Source: Nereocystis luetkeana
Lineage: Eukaryota > Sar > Phaeophyceae > Laminariales > Laminariaceae
Direction of reading: 5' to 3'
Length of the DNA: 64,000 nucleotides
Assembly (NCBI GenBank): GCA_031213475.1
Contig: JARUPZ010000020.1
Location: 1,116,001 to 1,180,000 of the forward strand
The notes under the pieces were generated by a model. That model did not search any database. It saw only the letters and a list, made by a program, of their open reading frames with translations, and was not told the origin of the DNA. A program made the position numbers and the translations under genes. This document shows positions 34,098-45,205 of this stretch, piece after piece. The stretch's first letter is position 1. The number at the start of each line of letters is the position of its first letter.

Positions 34098-37000
34098 CTA
34101 TCTGCCATGCGAATCCGCTCGCGCCCTCGTGTCCTCCATGCCGTACGGCTTGGACAGGCGGTCCTGTAGCTGGTGTACCAGCATCATGTCTGCGCAGCGG
34201 AACGCCGGACGTGCAGAATACGGAGGATCTGTCGGGGGGGCTTTAACACAGAATACATGTGCACCCCATTTGCAGCTGTTTGTGGCCGACAACGCCATCG
34301 CGGTGTGCGTCTTCAAATGTGTATGAGTACGGACTCTAATCTCAAGGGGGGGGTGCACGGAATTTTACGCTCCAGTTGTTGGAGTTCGTAGATAGGAGTT
34401 GTACGTATCTGTAGTAATAAACAGGGATACTGGCCGAGTCTGGATGTCTTGCTCGGGCAGTGTTTGTTATCAAGTGTTCACTCTGTTTTCAAGATATCCG
34501 CGTCGGGATTTCTTGCCTTCCTGTAAATCTCAGCCCGGCTTTCTTTTGGCACTGATGTTGTTAGTAGATGTCCTGGACTACAGTATTGGACTATCCTTGT
34601 CTCTGTACATGCATTGCTCACCGCCATTTTCGGCTGCCTTTATAGCCTGCTCCATGGTTTCCGCGCGAAGCACGAAGGCGGGATTGCTGATTTGCATGAT
34701 TCGAAGCCTTTCTCGTCGCCCGTCCTCCGCACCCCCTGGATGCGATTTTCCGACGCCCTGCGCGTTGGTATGGTAGTAACGACCGTGCACTCTACCTGTT
34801 AGGAGGGCTGACCTCTGAACATTCTATATTGATTCCTGATGTTATTTTAAGGCTGTACTAACACACGGGGATAGACGTGTGAGCTGTCCACACTAAACAA
34901 TTGTTTCTATACATCGACACCCAGACATCTAATACGGATGTATCAGTACAGTTATGCCAAAAGCTATACGCAGTGGGTATAGTTGATGGCGGGTGGTGCA
35001 AAATTGAACAACCCGACGGAAAGACCGTGAAACCTCTCCCAAAAACTTGCCTGGGTCTCGATCCGAGCCATGTAATCACGCGTCCATTCGGCCCAGTCTC
35101 TCATCTGGTCGCTGGACACCCCGGCGGCCCTCAAGACAGAAACTAAGGGCCGTAACGCCTTTTCATCTGGGTCTTGCGACCCGTCGCCGTCCCGGGTACA
35201 ACAACACTCTTCCGCAGCGCTTTCACGATTCTGACTTCCCCCAGGTGCCCCCGTGCCTGCGTCATCCAGTCCCACAGTGGTGCTAGCTTGCCCCCGGGCC
35301 ATGCCTTCCTTTACTACTCGTACCTCCAATCCCGCCGGTGTTATTTTGGGCACCGTTGACAAGGCCGGAACATCAAGTAATGCCCGCCACGTATCTGTGA
35401 AGTCCGTCTCGCAAGTAGACATGAGTTGGAAGAATCTCAAGACGAACTGCGCGTCAGAGGATAATTCCGTCTTCATTTCACAGGGAGAGGTCCCCCCATC
35501 TCTCAGCGCATCCACCCAGCCACTGCCCAGCTCCATGCCAGTCAGTCCAAATTTTCGCTGAAGATGATTAGTGTAGGTGGAATCGAACTCTGGCGAGAAG
35601 GCCTTGTTGGCTTCGGCAACACCCGACACGCCTGCGTTGCCGGCAAGTATGTATGCCCAAGAAATGTGTTCGTGCGGCGTTAAAAACGGCACCTTAACCG
35701 CAATTTGGCCGCAAGGCGCTCGGCCGGCTGCAAAACAACGTAAATACGAGCTCCTATCTCGGGTTGACGCGCGTAGTACGATAGGGGAATGCACTATTAA
35801 TAGTTACTCAAACTCGTTGTTAGAATGTACGATAGACGAATCGTCTGCATGTATACTATACGTATGACCTCTACGATGCTTTATTATATTATTATCAACC
35901 ATATTTCTCTCTTCCGTTCTATTAAACAACTCAGGCGTATCTCACGATCACTGGGTGTCATCACCCATCTGCGAGTCTCTTCACGAGAAACTATCATCAT
36001 CACAGCCTCATCCTTACACTCATAGCACCACGGAGTGCATCAAAGCGAGAGTTATGTCCGTAAACAAACAATCGTGACGGAAATGTCACGTTTTCCACAC
36101 GGAAGACAATTGTCCCATAGCTCAACTTGACTGTTAATACGCTGCCGTCGCTTATTCGCACCATCTCTTGATCACCGTGCCCAACGCAGCAGTATTTTTC
36201 GGAGTCTTCCAAGTGAACGAAAACTGGGTCGTGGCAGTAGAGAGTAAAAAGAGCATTACCAAAAAGTTCTGGCCTTCGAGCCTGACTGCATTCGACCCTC
36301 GCTACTCACCAACTAACGAAGAGAAAGCCTCAGTCAATCGTTCGCAGTTCCACGCCGATATATCCGGTTGTTTTCGGAAAGTGTAGCGCAGTGCCGAGTC
36401 GGCTTCATTCGGAGACCAAGCGGGATCGTACTTCTCCATGAAACTGAATAGGGGAAGCAAGGAAGTGGCCAGTTGTATCCGATAACATCGGAAGTGACGA
36501 CAAGAAAGAGGGCAGCGATGCGCCGAAAGGCGATCATGCGTCAAGGTCTATCGATCCTGCCACATTCCAATGGGTTCTCCAGAAAAGTCATGGGAGTCGA
36601 ACGCAGTAGGGAATAAGTGCTCACAGGAGTCGACAACAAAGTGTTCATGTACGGAATCGGAAACCTTTCCATCCAACAGCCCTACCTTACGAGAATGTAA
36701 CGTGTTTTTGACACCTGCACTTAGTACAGCCAGGAATGTCATAATTTTCTCCTGTGTCCGAAGTAAACTGTCAATACAAGCTGGTTCAAAGCAAACGACG
36801 GAAACGAATTCCCCGGCCAAAGTCCAAGCCGCTTTTTCGAGCCAGAGCGAGAAATTTCGCACGCGTCTTTTATGAGTCCCTGCGAACACCTGAACTAACG
36901 GGAAAAAAATGCTTCTTGTTCCCTGATTCTTTGTTTTTTATTTTTGTTGGCAAATTTGAACATCCTTAGACCAAAAAAAATCGGCGGGAAAAAAAAGCAG

Positions 37001-39399
37001 GTCAGTCCTCGGGGATGAGATAAGAAACACACACGTGTGCCAAGTTTCAGGGTCTATCTCTAACACATGTGCGCAATTGGACTTTTGTGCGGACGAGTGA
37101 AGTAGGCAGTGCCTCGTAAGTACTTAGTATCAGTGTAGGATCGATTTTTGGTCATATATTATTCTTAATATCGAACATAAACAGGTCAGATGTTCGATTT
37201 TTTTGCGGGAAAAAGTGTACAGGCAGATGCCTTGATATAGCTGGAAGCGGGCTGTTTTGAAAAGAAAGAAAGGGAAAAAGAGCTTCGTGTGGAAACGCCT
37301 GCCTCGTACGGACCGTATTTAAGGTCCGTGGTTGGGCAGGACACATTTTGGCCTCTAGCGCCAGCCGTAGGACCCCAACCAAAAAAAACGGCCACGTCAC
37401 CCTCTTCCGCTGTTCATGGCGGTCAGTATGATACCAAATGTGTTCCATTCGAGTATGTACTGTTGCTGGCACTCGTGGGGGAGAGACTTCCCTTATTTTA
37501 ACTTGAACCAGCTCGCAGGCACCCCATCATATGCCGATTGGCAGCGGGCAACCCAAGTTTCCTAAAAACACGGGCATTCTCGACCACGCCGGAATAGGCA
37601 CTAACCTGCAAGGTCCGAAGTCTAGAGCAAGGCCGAGGACGGTAAAGTTGTCCGTGTTCAGAACGCCGTGGCAGAACCCCAACGCTTGCCAGCCCGCCAC
37701 CATCCGTGCCGTCGCCTGGAAGACAATCACAATCACCGATGGTTCACGCTGCGGTGAGCTGAAATGCCGTTATTCATCTGTTGCATACCAGGCAGCAAGA
37801 AACCAAGTCTCAAGGTGTTCGCACAAGCCACCATACACAACGTTTGAGCCACCTCCTCAATAAACATGTGCACTATCTACAGGTCGTGGTGCCGGTTGCC
37901 ACGTGCGGTTTTCGCCTCAATGTACACGAGGCGTGATGTTCGATTTCCAGCATCGGCAAGCAGCACTACCGCTAGCACACAACGAGTTCCCACCTCTACG
38001 ATAGCCACCAGAAGCACCAAATAGTCGTTCTTAGACCCCACGTCGCCTTTGTCCTCGTTTTGAGTCGCTCGAACCAATCCATGTTTCGGGCGTGGCCTAA
38101 CCACCTGGCTCTCCACATAAGATTCAGTGTTACCCACAGTCGTGGCGCATCTATTGTCTTTCTTCCCCAAGCCTTCGGCGGGATGGGGGGGGGCAGCGTG
38201 CGACGTGCCCGTTGATTGGGGCCGTTCTAAATGGGGCCCGAGATAACGGAGGCAGAAGTCTGCCAAGCGCCGTACTATATCCATGTCGCCTCTGCGCGCC
38301 GGCAGCTCGAACGACCCAAAGCGCAAGAAGCTGGGTGCGGTACGGCAAAGAACCGCACCAGACGCTTGTTTTAACGTTCCTCTCCTTTCAGCGTCAGATG
38401 ATGTGATCGTGGAACCTTGTCCAGTAGAGCACACAGAAACCGCCACCGCCGCCGCAAGACCGAGGCCAATGAAAGCCTCGCTGAACAAATATTCTCGTAG
38501 ACATGCTCCGAGCACTTGTGCACGCCCAAGCGTTTGTAGCAAAAGCAGGAAGTGAAGGCAAAGGGCCGACGTTCAGCGTACCGGTGTACATCACAACAGT
38601 CGATGACAACACAAAATGAGGGTTTTCTCATACGTTCGGCGCGTGGCGGAAACACCATCGTAAGCATGCCTCACCTGCTTTCCCATCACCATCTCTAGAA
38701 TACGGCGTTTTTCCAATGCCCTTGAGCTGGATCTGATCGCAACAGGCAGGATATAGGCAACGATGAGCGAGGTCAGGGCAGCACAAGCTATGTGACGCCT
38801 GGTATGGGTGCACCGTCTAGAACACTTATATATGTACGAGTACCAGGTATGAATAACAAGATAGTAAGTTCCCCAGTTGGGTATCACACTATTGGGCACA
38901 CACTGTGTCTGGAGACGCTCTGCGCAGTTTTTCTTTTGGAGGTTATGATGGCAACCTTGAGCGTGGTACTCCGCCTCACCTCGACCAAGTGTCCATCCCA
39001 CGTTGCCGCAGCTCCTGCAACACCATCTTGGTCACCTCCGGCCCGAATCTCACCCAGAGTTGCAACTCGTCCGTCTCCCAGCTGACCAGCCCAGTTCCCG
39101 AATTGATGCCCTCCGTAGCAAGAGGCGAATGGCTGTGAACCTGGTAACAGACGAGTTCCTGTCAAAGCAAGCGCAAGCTCTTTCAGCCCAAGCTGGGACA
39201 GTTCCCCCCCTTCGGTGTCCCCTGCCTTGTTGAGATCTTGATCTCGCAGGTCTCCTTCTCCACACACCCCCGGGTATCGCGCGTCGTGAGGTACGCCCGT
39301 GAGTGCAGCACCGGTTTGGCTGAGCACCACGACCTCTGCTGCCGGGGCGGGGTCTAGGCATACCGGAGAGTGGCAAGCGTTCCTAACTTCTCGTGTGAC
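34098..39399 (-). CDS. SelO: Selenoprotein O family protein adenylyltransferase
   Basis: SelO has a kinase-like fold with ATP bound in flipped orientation and transfers AMP to Ser/Thr/Tyr of target proteins; in eukaryotes it is mitochondrial. Exons on the minus strand: 38980-39399, 38675-38732, 37994-38514, 37606-37715, 36310-36443, 35051-35631, 34622 to about 34724 (or 34735), and 34098-34189 with TAG stop. Phases agree at every junction except a choice at the penultimate intron (GCAAGT donor with GGAG acceptor, or GTTTTT donor with CCAG). Landmarks in order: [117 protein letters not shown]. Catalytic Lys, Asp and Asn are present. About 670 residues without the N-terminus. It stops at SHGR with no C-terminal Cys/Sec-containing tail, unlike most members. 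The first exon (targeting leader) is not fixed; a candidate ends at 39762. Confidence 0.92.
36000..36290 (-). other. Open frame inside a SelO intron
   Basis: Minus-strand frame of about 95 codons within the 36309-35632 intron, reading smoothly ([20 protein letters not shown], then [20 protein letters not shown]). It has a beta-strand-like pattern but no recognised motif and no start codon plus splice signals that fit SelO. It may be chance, a retained exon of another gene, or an alternative exon. Confidence 0.25.
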
Positions 39400-40774
39400 C
39401 TGCAGTAATATGCGGTGTGAATGTTCGGGGTGTCGGATGAAAGGAAATATGGACCATGAGCGCGAGTACCACTGCCATACAGCAGGCAAGACACAGCAGA
39501 AGGTCAGTGTAAAGAATCATGAAGAACTGGTGTTTCACGCGTTGTGATATGGAAGGCGGCAGTCATGGGGACTTCGGTCGACAGAGTCAAGGCGAGTATC
39601 GGGAACAGCAGTGCATGACGAAAATCGGGGAGCTGTTCGCTACAGCAGTAGGTAGTATATCGGAATCTGGTGGTGCATTTTTTGAGCGTAATCGCCAGGA
39701 AAGCTTCTATCCGTCGACTTACGTCGGCGGTTGACGTTCTAATATGGTGCTTCTTGCATACCTTGCTCTGGTCAAAGTCCTTTTGATCGTCCGTTTGGTC
39801 GTTGAAGTCGTCGTCAAGTATGTCGAGCCCATCAAATCCGGCAAATATTTCCTCTGCAGGGAGGTTGGTGTGCCTTCCGGGCTGCTCGAAGAGCCAAGGC
39901 CATCTCGCACGGTGCGGTGTGGACTTGCACTCGGTATGAAGCGAGAGGGAAGTCCGAGGCTGGCTGTGATGGCTGCGATCAATGCTGTGCTGGATTTGGT
40001 GATGAGGAACATATTGTGCGGTTGCCAAACCTGACAGTCTCGGACGAACGAACGCTAAACTGCCAGAATTCAGGCCCATCTCGGCCAGAGGCCGGCAGTC
40101 ACCCACGTAATCTAGTTGAATAATTCAGAGATGTGTTCGCAAGCTGCAATGCCATCGAACGAAGGCAATACAGCGCTCAAGAGGCTACTAGATGCGTGCT
40201 GGCTCTCAGGCCAGATGCCAGATGATCGAGGTGTGATGTTTCATGTTTTTATGCGGGTGTTCCAGTCTCTCCTGTGCTTTGTGGTTCAGGGTTTCTTGCT
40301 CGGCGTCCCCTATTTTTGTAGGGTTCAGCGCGTCTCGTATCTTCTCCTACGGAAAAACCGGCGGGTTATATATAGGACAGCGAGTAAGCTCTTCAGTTGA
40401 TCGAGCTTAGAGTGAGGAGATGACGAGCCTCTTGCAAAGTGAGGTCACGTCTGTGGCAGAGGGCATACCTACGGCTATAGCATACATGCCAGAGGTACAT
40501 CCAAACCGTGAAAAATCAGAAAGCAACAAATCACATCACGGCAAGATACAACGCCACGAAAAAGTGTCATACCCGTACAGAGCTCTCTTGCACGAGCACG
40601 GTGGCCGGAGTTGGACATGCCACATATTACGCAGGGTCTGCATTTGACGCTGTTCTGCGTACGTACGTGTCTCGTGCTCAAACAAACTTTGGTTGGCGTT
40701 CGCCGAATATCGTGCTGAGGAGGTGCAGCTTGCAACGATGAAGGTAAAACCGTGAGTCATAGCTATATAGTACC
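39400..40774. other. SelO upstream region with possible first exon
   Basis: A candidate N-terminal exon ends at 39762 with a GTATGC donor in phase 0, matching the next exon; its peptide is acidic (FDGLDILDDDFNDQ) and resembles only loosely the usual SelO start. A competing frame starts at an ATG near 40012 with a hydrophobic, Ser/Arg-rich leader that could be a mitochondrial or plastid presequence, but its phase does not fit. The rest (40120-40774) shows nothing recognisable. Confidence 0.3.
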
Positions 40775-41119
40775 GGCGTTCCCGGTGGCTTCGTAGGTGA
40801 TCCGCGTGCCTATCAAGATCATTTTCGTGGGTTCAAGTCCCACCGAGTGCATGCTCGTAAGGGCTTTTTCTTGCATGAAATAAATTGATTAGCGGAAACC
40901 GCGAGAGCGTGAGTTAGCTACATTCGATGGAAATCGACGAGCAGTGGGAATGCTGAACCTGCGCGACAAAAAATAAAGGGACGTACCGGGGGGGAGAAGG
41001 GTAGACACCACCTGTGACCACGGCTTGTCCAGAATATCGCTGAGGGCAAAACCTCCTATTAATACGAGTTAGGCTGGAAAGTGAAAGTGGTGATAAAAAA
41101 AATATTTGAAAAAAAAAAA
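40775..41119 (+). mobile_element. tRNA-derived SINE, copy 2
   Basis: Same family as 19577-19908 and 41448-41773. Head with A-box-like GTGGCTTCGTAGGTGA and B box GTGGGTTCAAGTCCCACC, body words shared with the other copies, A-rich tail broken by TTTG (41094-41119). The B box is the best preserved of the three. Confidence 0.85.
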
Positions 41120-41447
41120 GTAGGAGAATCAAAGAATCTAATAATAGTAAAATAATTATTTCTTGGCGCTCATCAGAAGGTAAAAATATATCAAAATCTT
41201 CGAGGAAACTTGCTGTAGTAATTATTTATTTTCCGGTTTGGAAATGCTATCTGCCCAAAACAATTAAATAAATTGACCTCGGTTTCAATTTAATTATTTT
41301 TTTCGTACTGGAAATAGAGGTAATTATTCATTTTCCGTCTTCGGGCACACGAAATTAGCACTGGAAGATCTGTAAAGAAAGGTCCAGAACTAGAAATGCG
41401 GGAAAGGATTGTGTGTTTGTAGGAAGCCCTAATATTCGAACACATAC
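41120..41447. other. AT-rich spacer between two SINE copies
   Basis: A/T-rich sequence with repeated AATTATTTATTTTCCG-like words (about 41219-41335). No coding frame. Confidence 0.4.
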
Positions 41448-41773
41448 GGCGTCCCCGGTGGCTTGGTAGGTGGTCCGCGTGCCTATCAAGATCAATTTTG
41501 TGGGTTCAAGTCTCACCGAGTGCATGCTCGTGGCTTTTTCTTGCGAAAAAGAAGTTGACTAGCGGAAAGCGCGAGAGCGTGAGTTAGCTACACTCGATAA
41601 GAATCGACGTGCAGTGGGAATGCTGAACCCTATGCGCGACAAAAAATAAAGTGGCGTACCGGGGGGGAGAAGGGTGGACACCTGTGATCACGGCTGGTCC
41701 AGAAGCTCGTTGAGGGTAAAACCTCCCACGAGTAAGGCTGGAAAGTAAAAGTGATGTTGAAAAAAAAAAAAAA
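41448..41773 (+). mobile_element. tRNA-derived SINE, copy 3
   Basis: Head with GTGGCTTGGTAGGTGG and GTGGGTTCAAGTCTCACC, body alike to copies 1 and 2, and an A tail at 41760-41773. A possible short direct repeat GAACA flanks it (left near 41439, right near 41776), too short to be decisive. Confidence 0.85.
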
Positions 41774-44700
41774 CTGAACAGGAGTTCAGGGCGAGGTGCA
41801 GCTGAGCCCGCCTGTTTATACGTAGACCGTCGGACCCCTGATAGGAACAGATGACGCTTCAAAGCACCCAGCACACGTGTACGTGACTGACAACGCGGGG
41901 CCTGCTTTATAGGGAAACAGTCAGTGCGTGTTGGAAGGGTTCCTCCCAAATAACTTCTCGACATCTGCCTTCGTCGAAAGGGGCAAGTTCGTACGCGGGA
42001 TCCAGCGCAACGCAAACGGCTCGAGGCGCGTAGGGATGGTTGGCTTGGATGTCCCGGCACCGCTGCGCTCGAATGCTTTCCGTTTTCATCTGGGTATTGG
42101 CCCGGCTTTCCGCATCAAATCTTCTATTTCCGTGCGGTTCCGGTTTTGTTTTCGCCCCCAGGTCTACGACCGTTGTTTCCTCCGATGTGTTTATCAATTT
42201 TGCGCGTAGTGTTCTTACCGCATGCCGGTAATTCCACGGTGAGTGTATTTGTTTTTGTGGCCAGCCTTTCGATTGCCTCGTGTGTTACCTAAGCGATTTC
42301 GCCCTTCTTAGCCGTTAGGCACACGCATCCCTTCTTCTATCTATGTGTGCAGTCTTACTGATCCCCCCCCGCGTCCATCGCCGAGGTTGATCTGGGTAGT
42401 CTGGCCGCTCAACCTGGGCACAGGGTTGTGCACTATTGGATTTTGTCTTTTCGATAATACGTTGTGTCGACCCCCCCCCCCCCCTCGCTGGGTATGTGTG
42501 ATGGCGGTAGCTTCGGTGTGCAACATTCGTCGAGTCCCTTATATAGGCTTCCTTCCCTTGTCACTTTTTTACGTCCCTTCATGGGTCTTCGTAGACTCGC
42601 GGGTTACTGGAGGTGGCAGAATGGTTTCTGAGGAGCCGCATCTTCGACTAGTAATGCCGTAGTTTGTGGAACCAGAATTTTCCCTAATCTTACAATTTTC
42701 TGCACATTACAGCAATACAGGTCACCAGGGTGGGGCAGCGTTAGGGCATACCCTGGAAGGCCTGTAAATAATGCCCATTATTCGGAATAAGAAAGGATGG
42801 CGTGCTGCTTGGAAGCTATGGTCAAATAGGGAGCTGGTGTTCGGGGCGAGGCGCAGCCGGGCCCACCTGTTCTCTTCTATCAAATCACCCAGCACTGTAT
42901 TCCAAGCAGCCTCTTAACATGCTTGGCCCGAACCCGAGCCACAAGCAAAAAGGAACGCACGGCGGGGTTGAATGAAGTGAATTTCGGGGAGTCGTTTCGG
43001 AGATGGAGGAAGAATATTGATCTCGCACATAGTACGTCAAGGAAGGGGTGCCGAGTATCGAGCAACACTCGAACACTCGGGGGCGTGTCGAGCATTTTTT
43101 CGGAGGTGTTTTTTTTTTCCGTGAGGTTAAGCAACGTCGTTTTTTGGTTGACCAAAACATTGACAATCCATACCTGGTACATATTAGTGCGCTGACTCCG
43201 TGGAATATCGTGCCATGACCAGGTGTCCCGCAGGAGCAGGACGCTGCCAACATCCATTGCTCACGACGTTGTGTAGACCTTGCGAAACCTAGTACGTTGG
43301 CCGTGTAGACTACTTGCTTCTTTTGCACAAGATGTTGTGCAGGAGGACAAGGGGTCGTCCACCCGTGATGAACACCACCATCAATAGTGTTGGGGATAAA
43401 TACACCACGCGAAAACAACTACCTACAGCAGTACTATACAGGTATAGTATCGTGGATTGTGCAGTCGGAACAAGAGCTTCAGTTCAGACCTAGAATATCC
43501 GATCCAAACCATGTACCGGTATATTTGAAGTACTTTATGGTATCGAAATAATAGTGAAAGGTGTATTGCCGCCGCGCTTCTTGTTCGATTGTGTGTAAAT
43601 GTGGGGTCTGCAGCGAATGTAATGATGTCGGCGCTTCTTTCCCATCATGATATATAATTGCCAGGAGCGGTGGGAATAGTCGAGGAAAACAAGCAGAAAT
43701 GTCGCCAAACTCAATACCAGGTAGTCAATTCGATCGCAATGCGACGTTACGCTGGTCAGCACCTCCAGGGATACCCCCTTGCTGGTCACAATCATTTATG
43801 TCACTGCAGTATCAAAAGTGTACACCAGCACTATTACTACACCAAGAGTACGTATGATTTGAATGTGAACTTTGTGCGTCACTGTTGGTTGAAATCTGAC
43901 CAGAATAAATGTCCTCCTGAAATGTGAGGCACAATTTCGCCAAAGCAAACAGTGAGCGCCAGCCCTCGCAAAGCACGCTTGCTACTCGTATCTCCGATAC
44001 CTTTCCACCCACATGCATACAGGTATACACAACATCAGCCTTCCGAACCTATGCTTCAACCCGCTTGAGTGAAGTCGCCGTTATTTCCGATGTATTTGCT
44101 ATTTTTACACGTAGACAAGAAGAAGAAGAGGGATGCTACCCAACAGGCCTTGGAAGTACCCCAACAGGCCTTGGAAGTACCGGTTGTGGAGAAGGAGCAC
44201 AATACTGCCAACAATGCCACTGTAACTGGGATCGATCGATGCTTCATCGGTAACTATATCGCAACATTCCAACGTACCCCCCCCCCCCCCCTTAGCCGGG
44301 TCTACGTTTGCTCGAGCGACCCCTGTGAGCTAGCTCTTCATACAACACATCCATACCAGAACCAGGTATATATGACGACATGACAAAAAAAGGTAACCCT
44401 AAAACAACGTGTGTGGTTGTCAAACATGTCTCTACGGTTATTAATACCTGGTAGTGGTTTCTGCCCGCTGGCTAAATCTGATCTCCTCTCCAAACAAAAT
44501 CTTCCGCATTTTAATGCGGCCACATACAAGGTGCGGATCGCCTTACAAAGGCGACCGCAACCCTTCATGTACTTCCACTTTCGCTACTAGCACGATGCTG
44601 CAGACTATTCGCACGTGATCTACTGCGGCAAGGTCCATCGCACATATTGACAACGTTCAACTAGCACAGAAGACTCCAAGCACCGCGCCCTGCAGTAGTG

Positions 44701-45205
44701 CTTTGTGGCGTAGGCTACTCCGGACTACTACCTGATATCTGAAAAACGAAACACATCTCCGGGGCCAAGAGGTGCACCATTTTCACTGCATCCCGATTGC
44801 TCTCCTTGTGACTCTCACCCACTTTCTCTGACGAAGAGGTGGTTTATCATGCTATCATACTTCGAAGTATGACAGCAAAAACCACACCTAGAAGAGCAAG
44901 CAAAACGAACGCACAAGAATCGCTTCAAACCGTCCTGTACACGGGCACCCTGTCGCTGTCTGGTTGGGTGGCATGCGATTCGACACCATATAATAACTCC
45001 ATACAAGTACAGTACTACTGATACCGTCAAACGGTGTACCACGGCACACATTACCCCGACCGCGCACACGCGATTGAGGCACCCTCAAGACAAAAGACAA
45101 AACTCGACCAACTGGCAGTAAGAGAAAGAGGAAGAACCAGAATCAACCAAAATACTACTGCAGGTTGGACAGCTCCCCTTCATTCTGTAGAGGGATGGTG
45201 GCGGA
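41774..45205. other. No recognised gene
   Basis: About 3.4 kb without a supported gene. A minus-strand frame at 41907-42197 reads well (YAPRAVCVALDPAYELAPFDEG) but is alone. A ~33-bp motif (GGGCGAGGYGCAGC...) recurs at about 41788 and 42849 with CACCCAGCAC after each. There are poly-C runs near 42465 and 44278 and a 21-bp direct repeat at about 44150-44180. The right end is the 3' flank of the kinase gene. Confidence 0.35.

Noticed and set aside
39719-40012. SelO start at the ATG near 40012 with a hydrophobic leader
   Set aside because: Its donor phase does not fit the next SelO exon; kept only as a possibility in the upstream entry.
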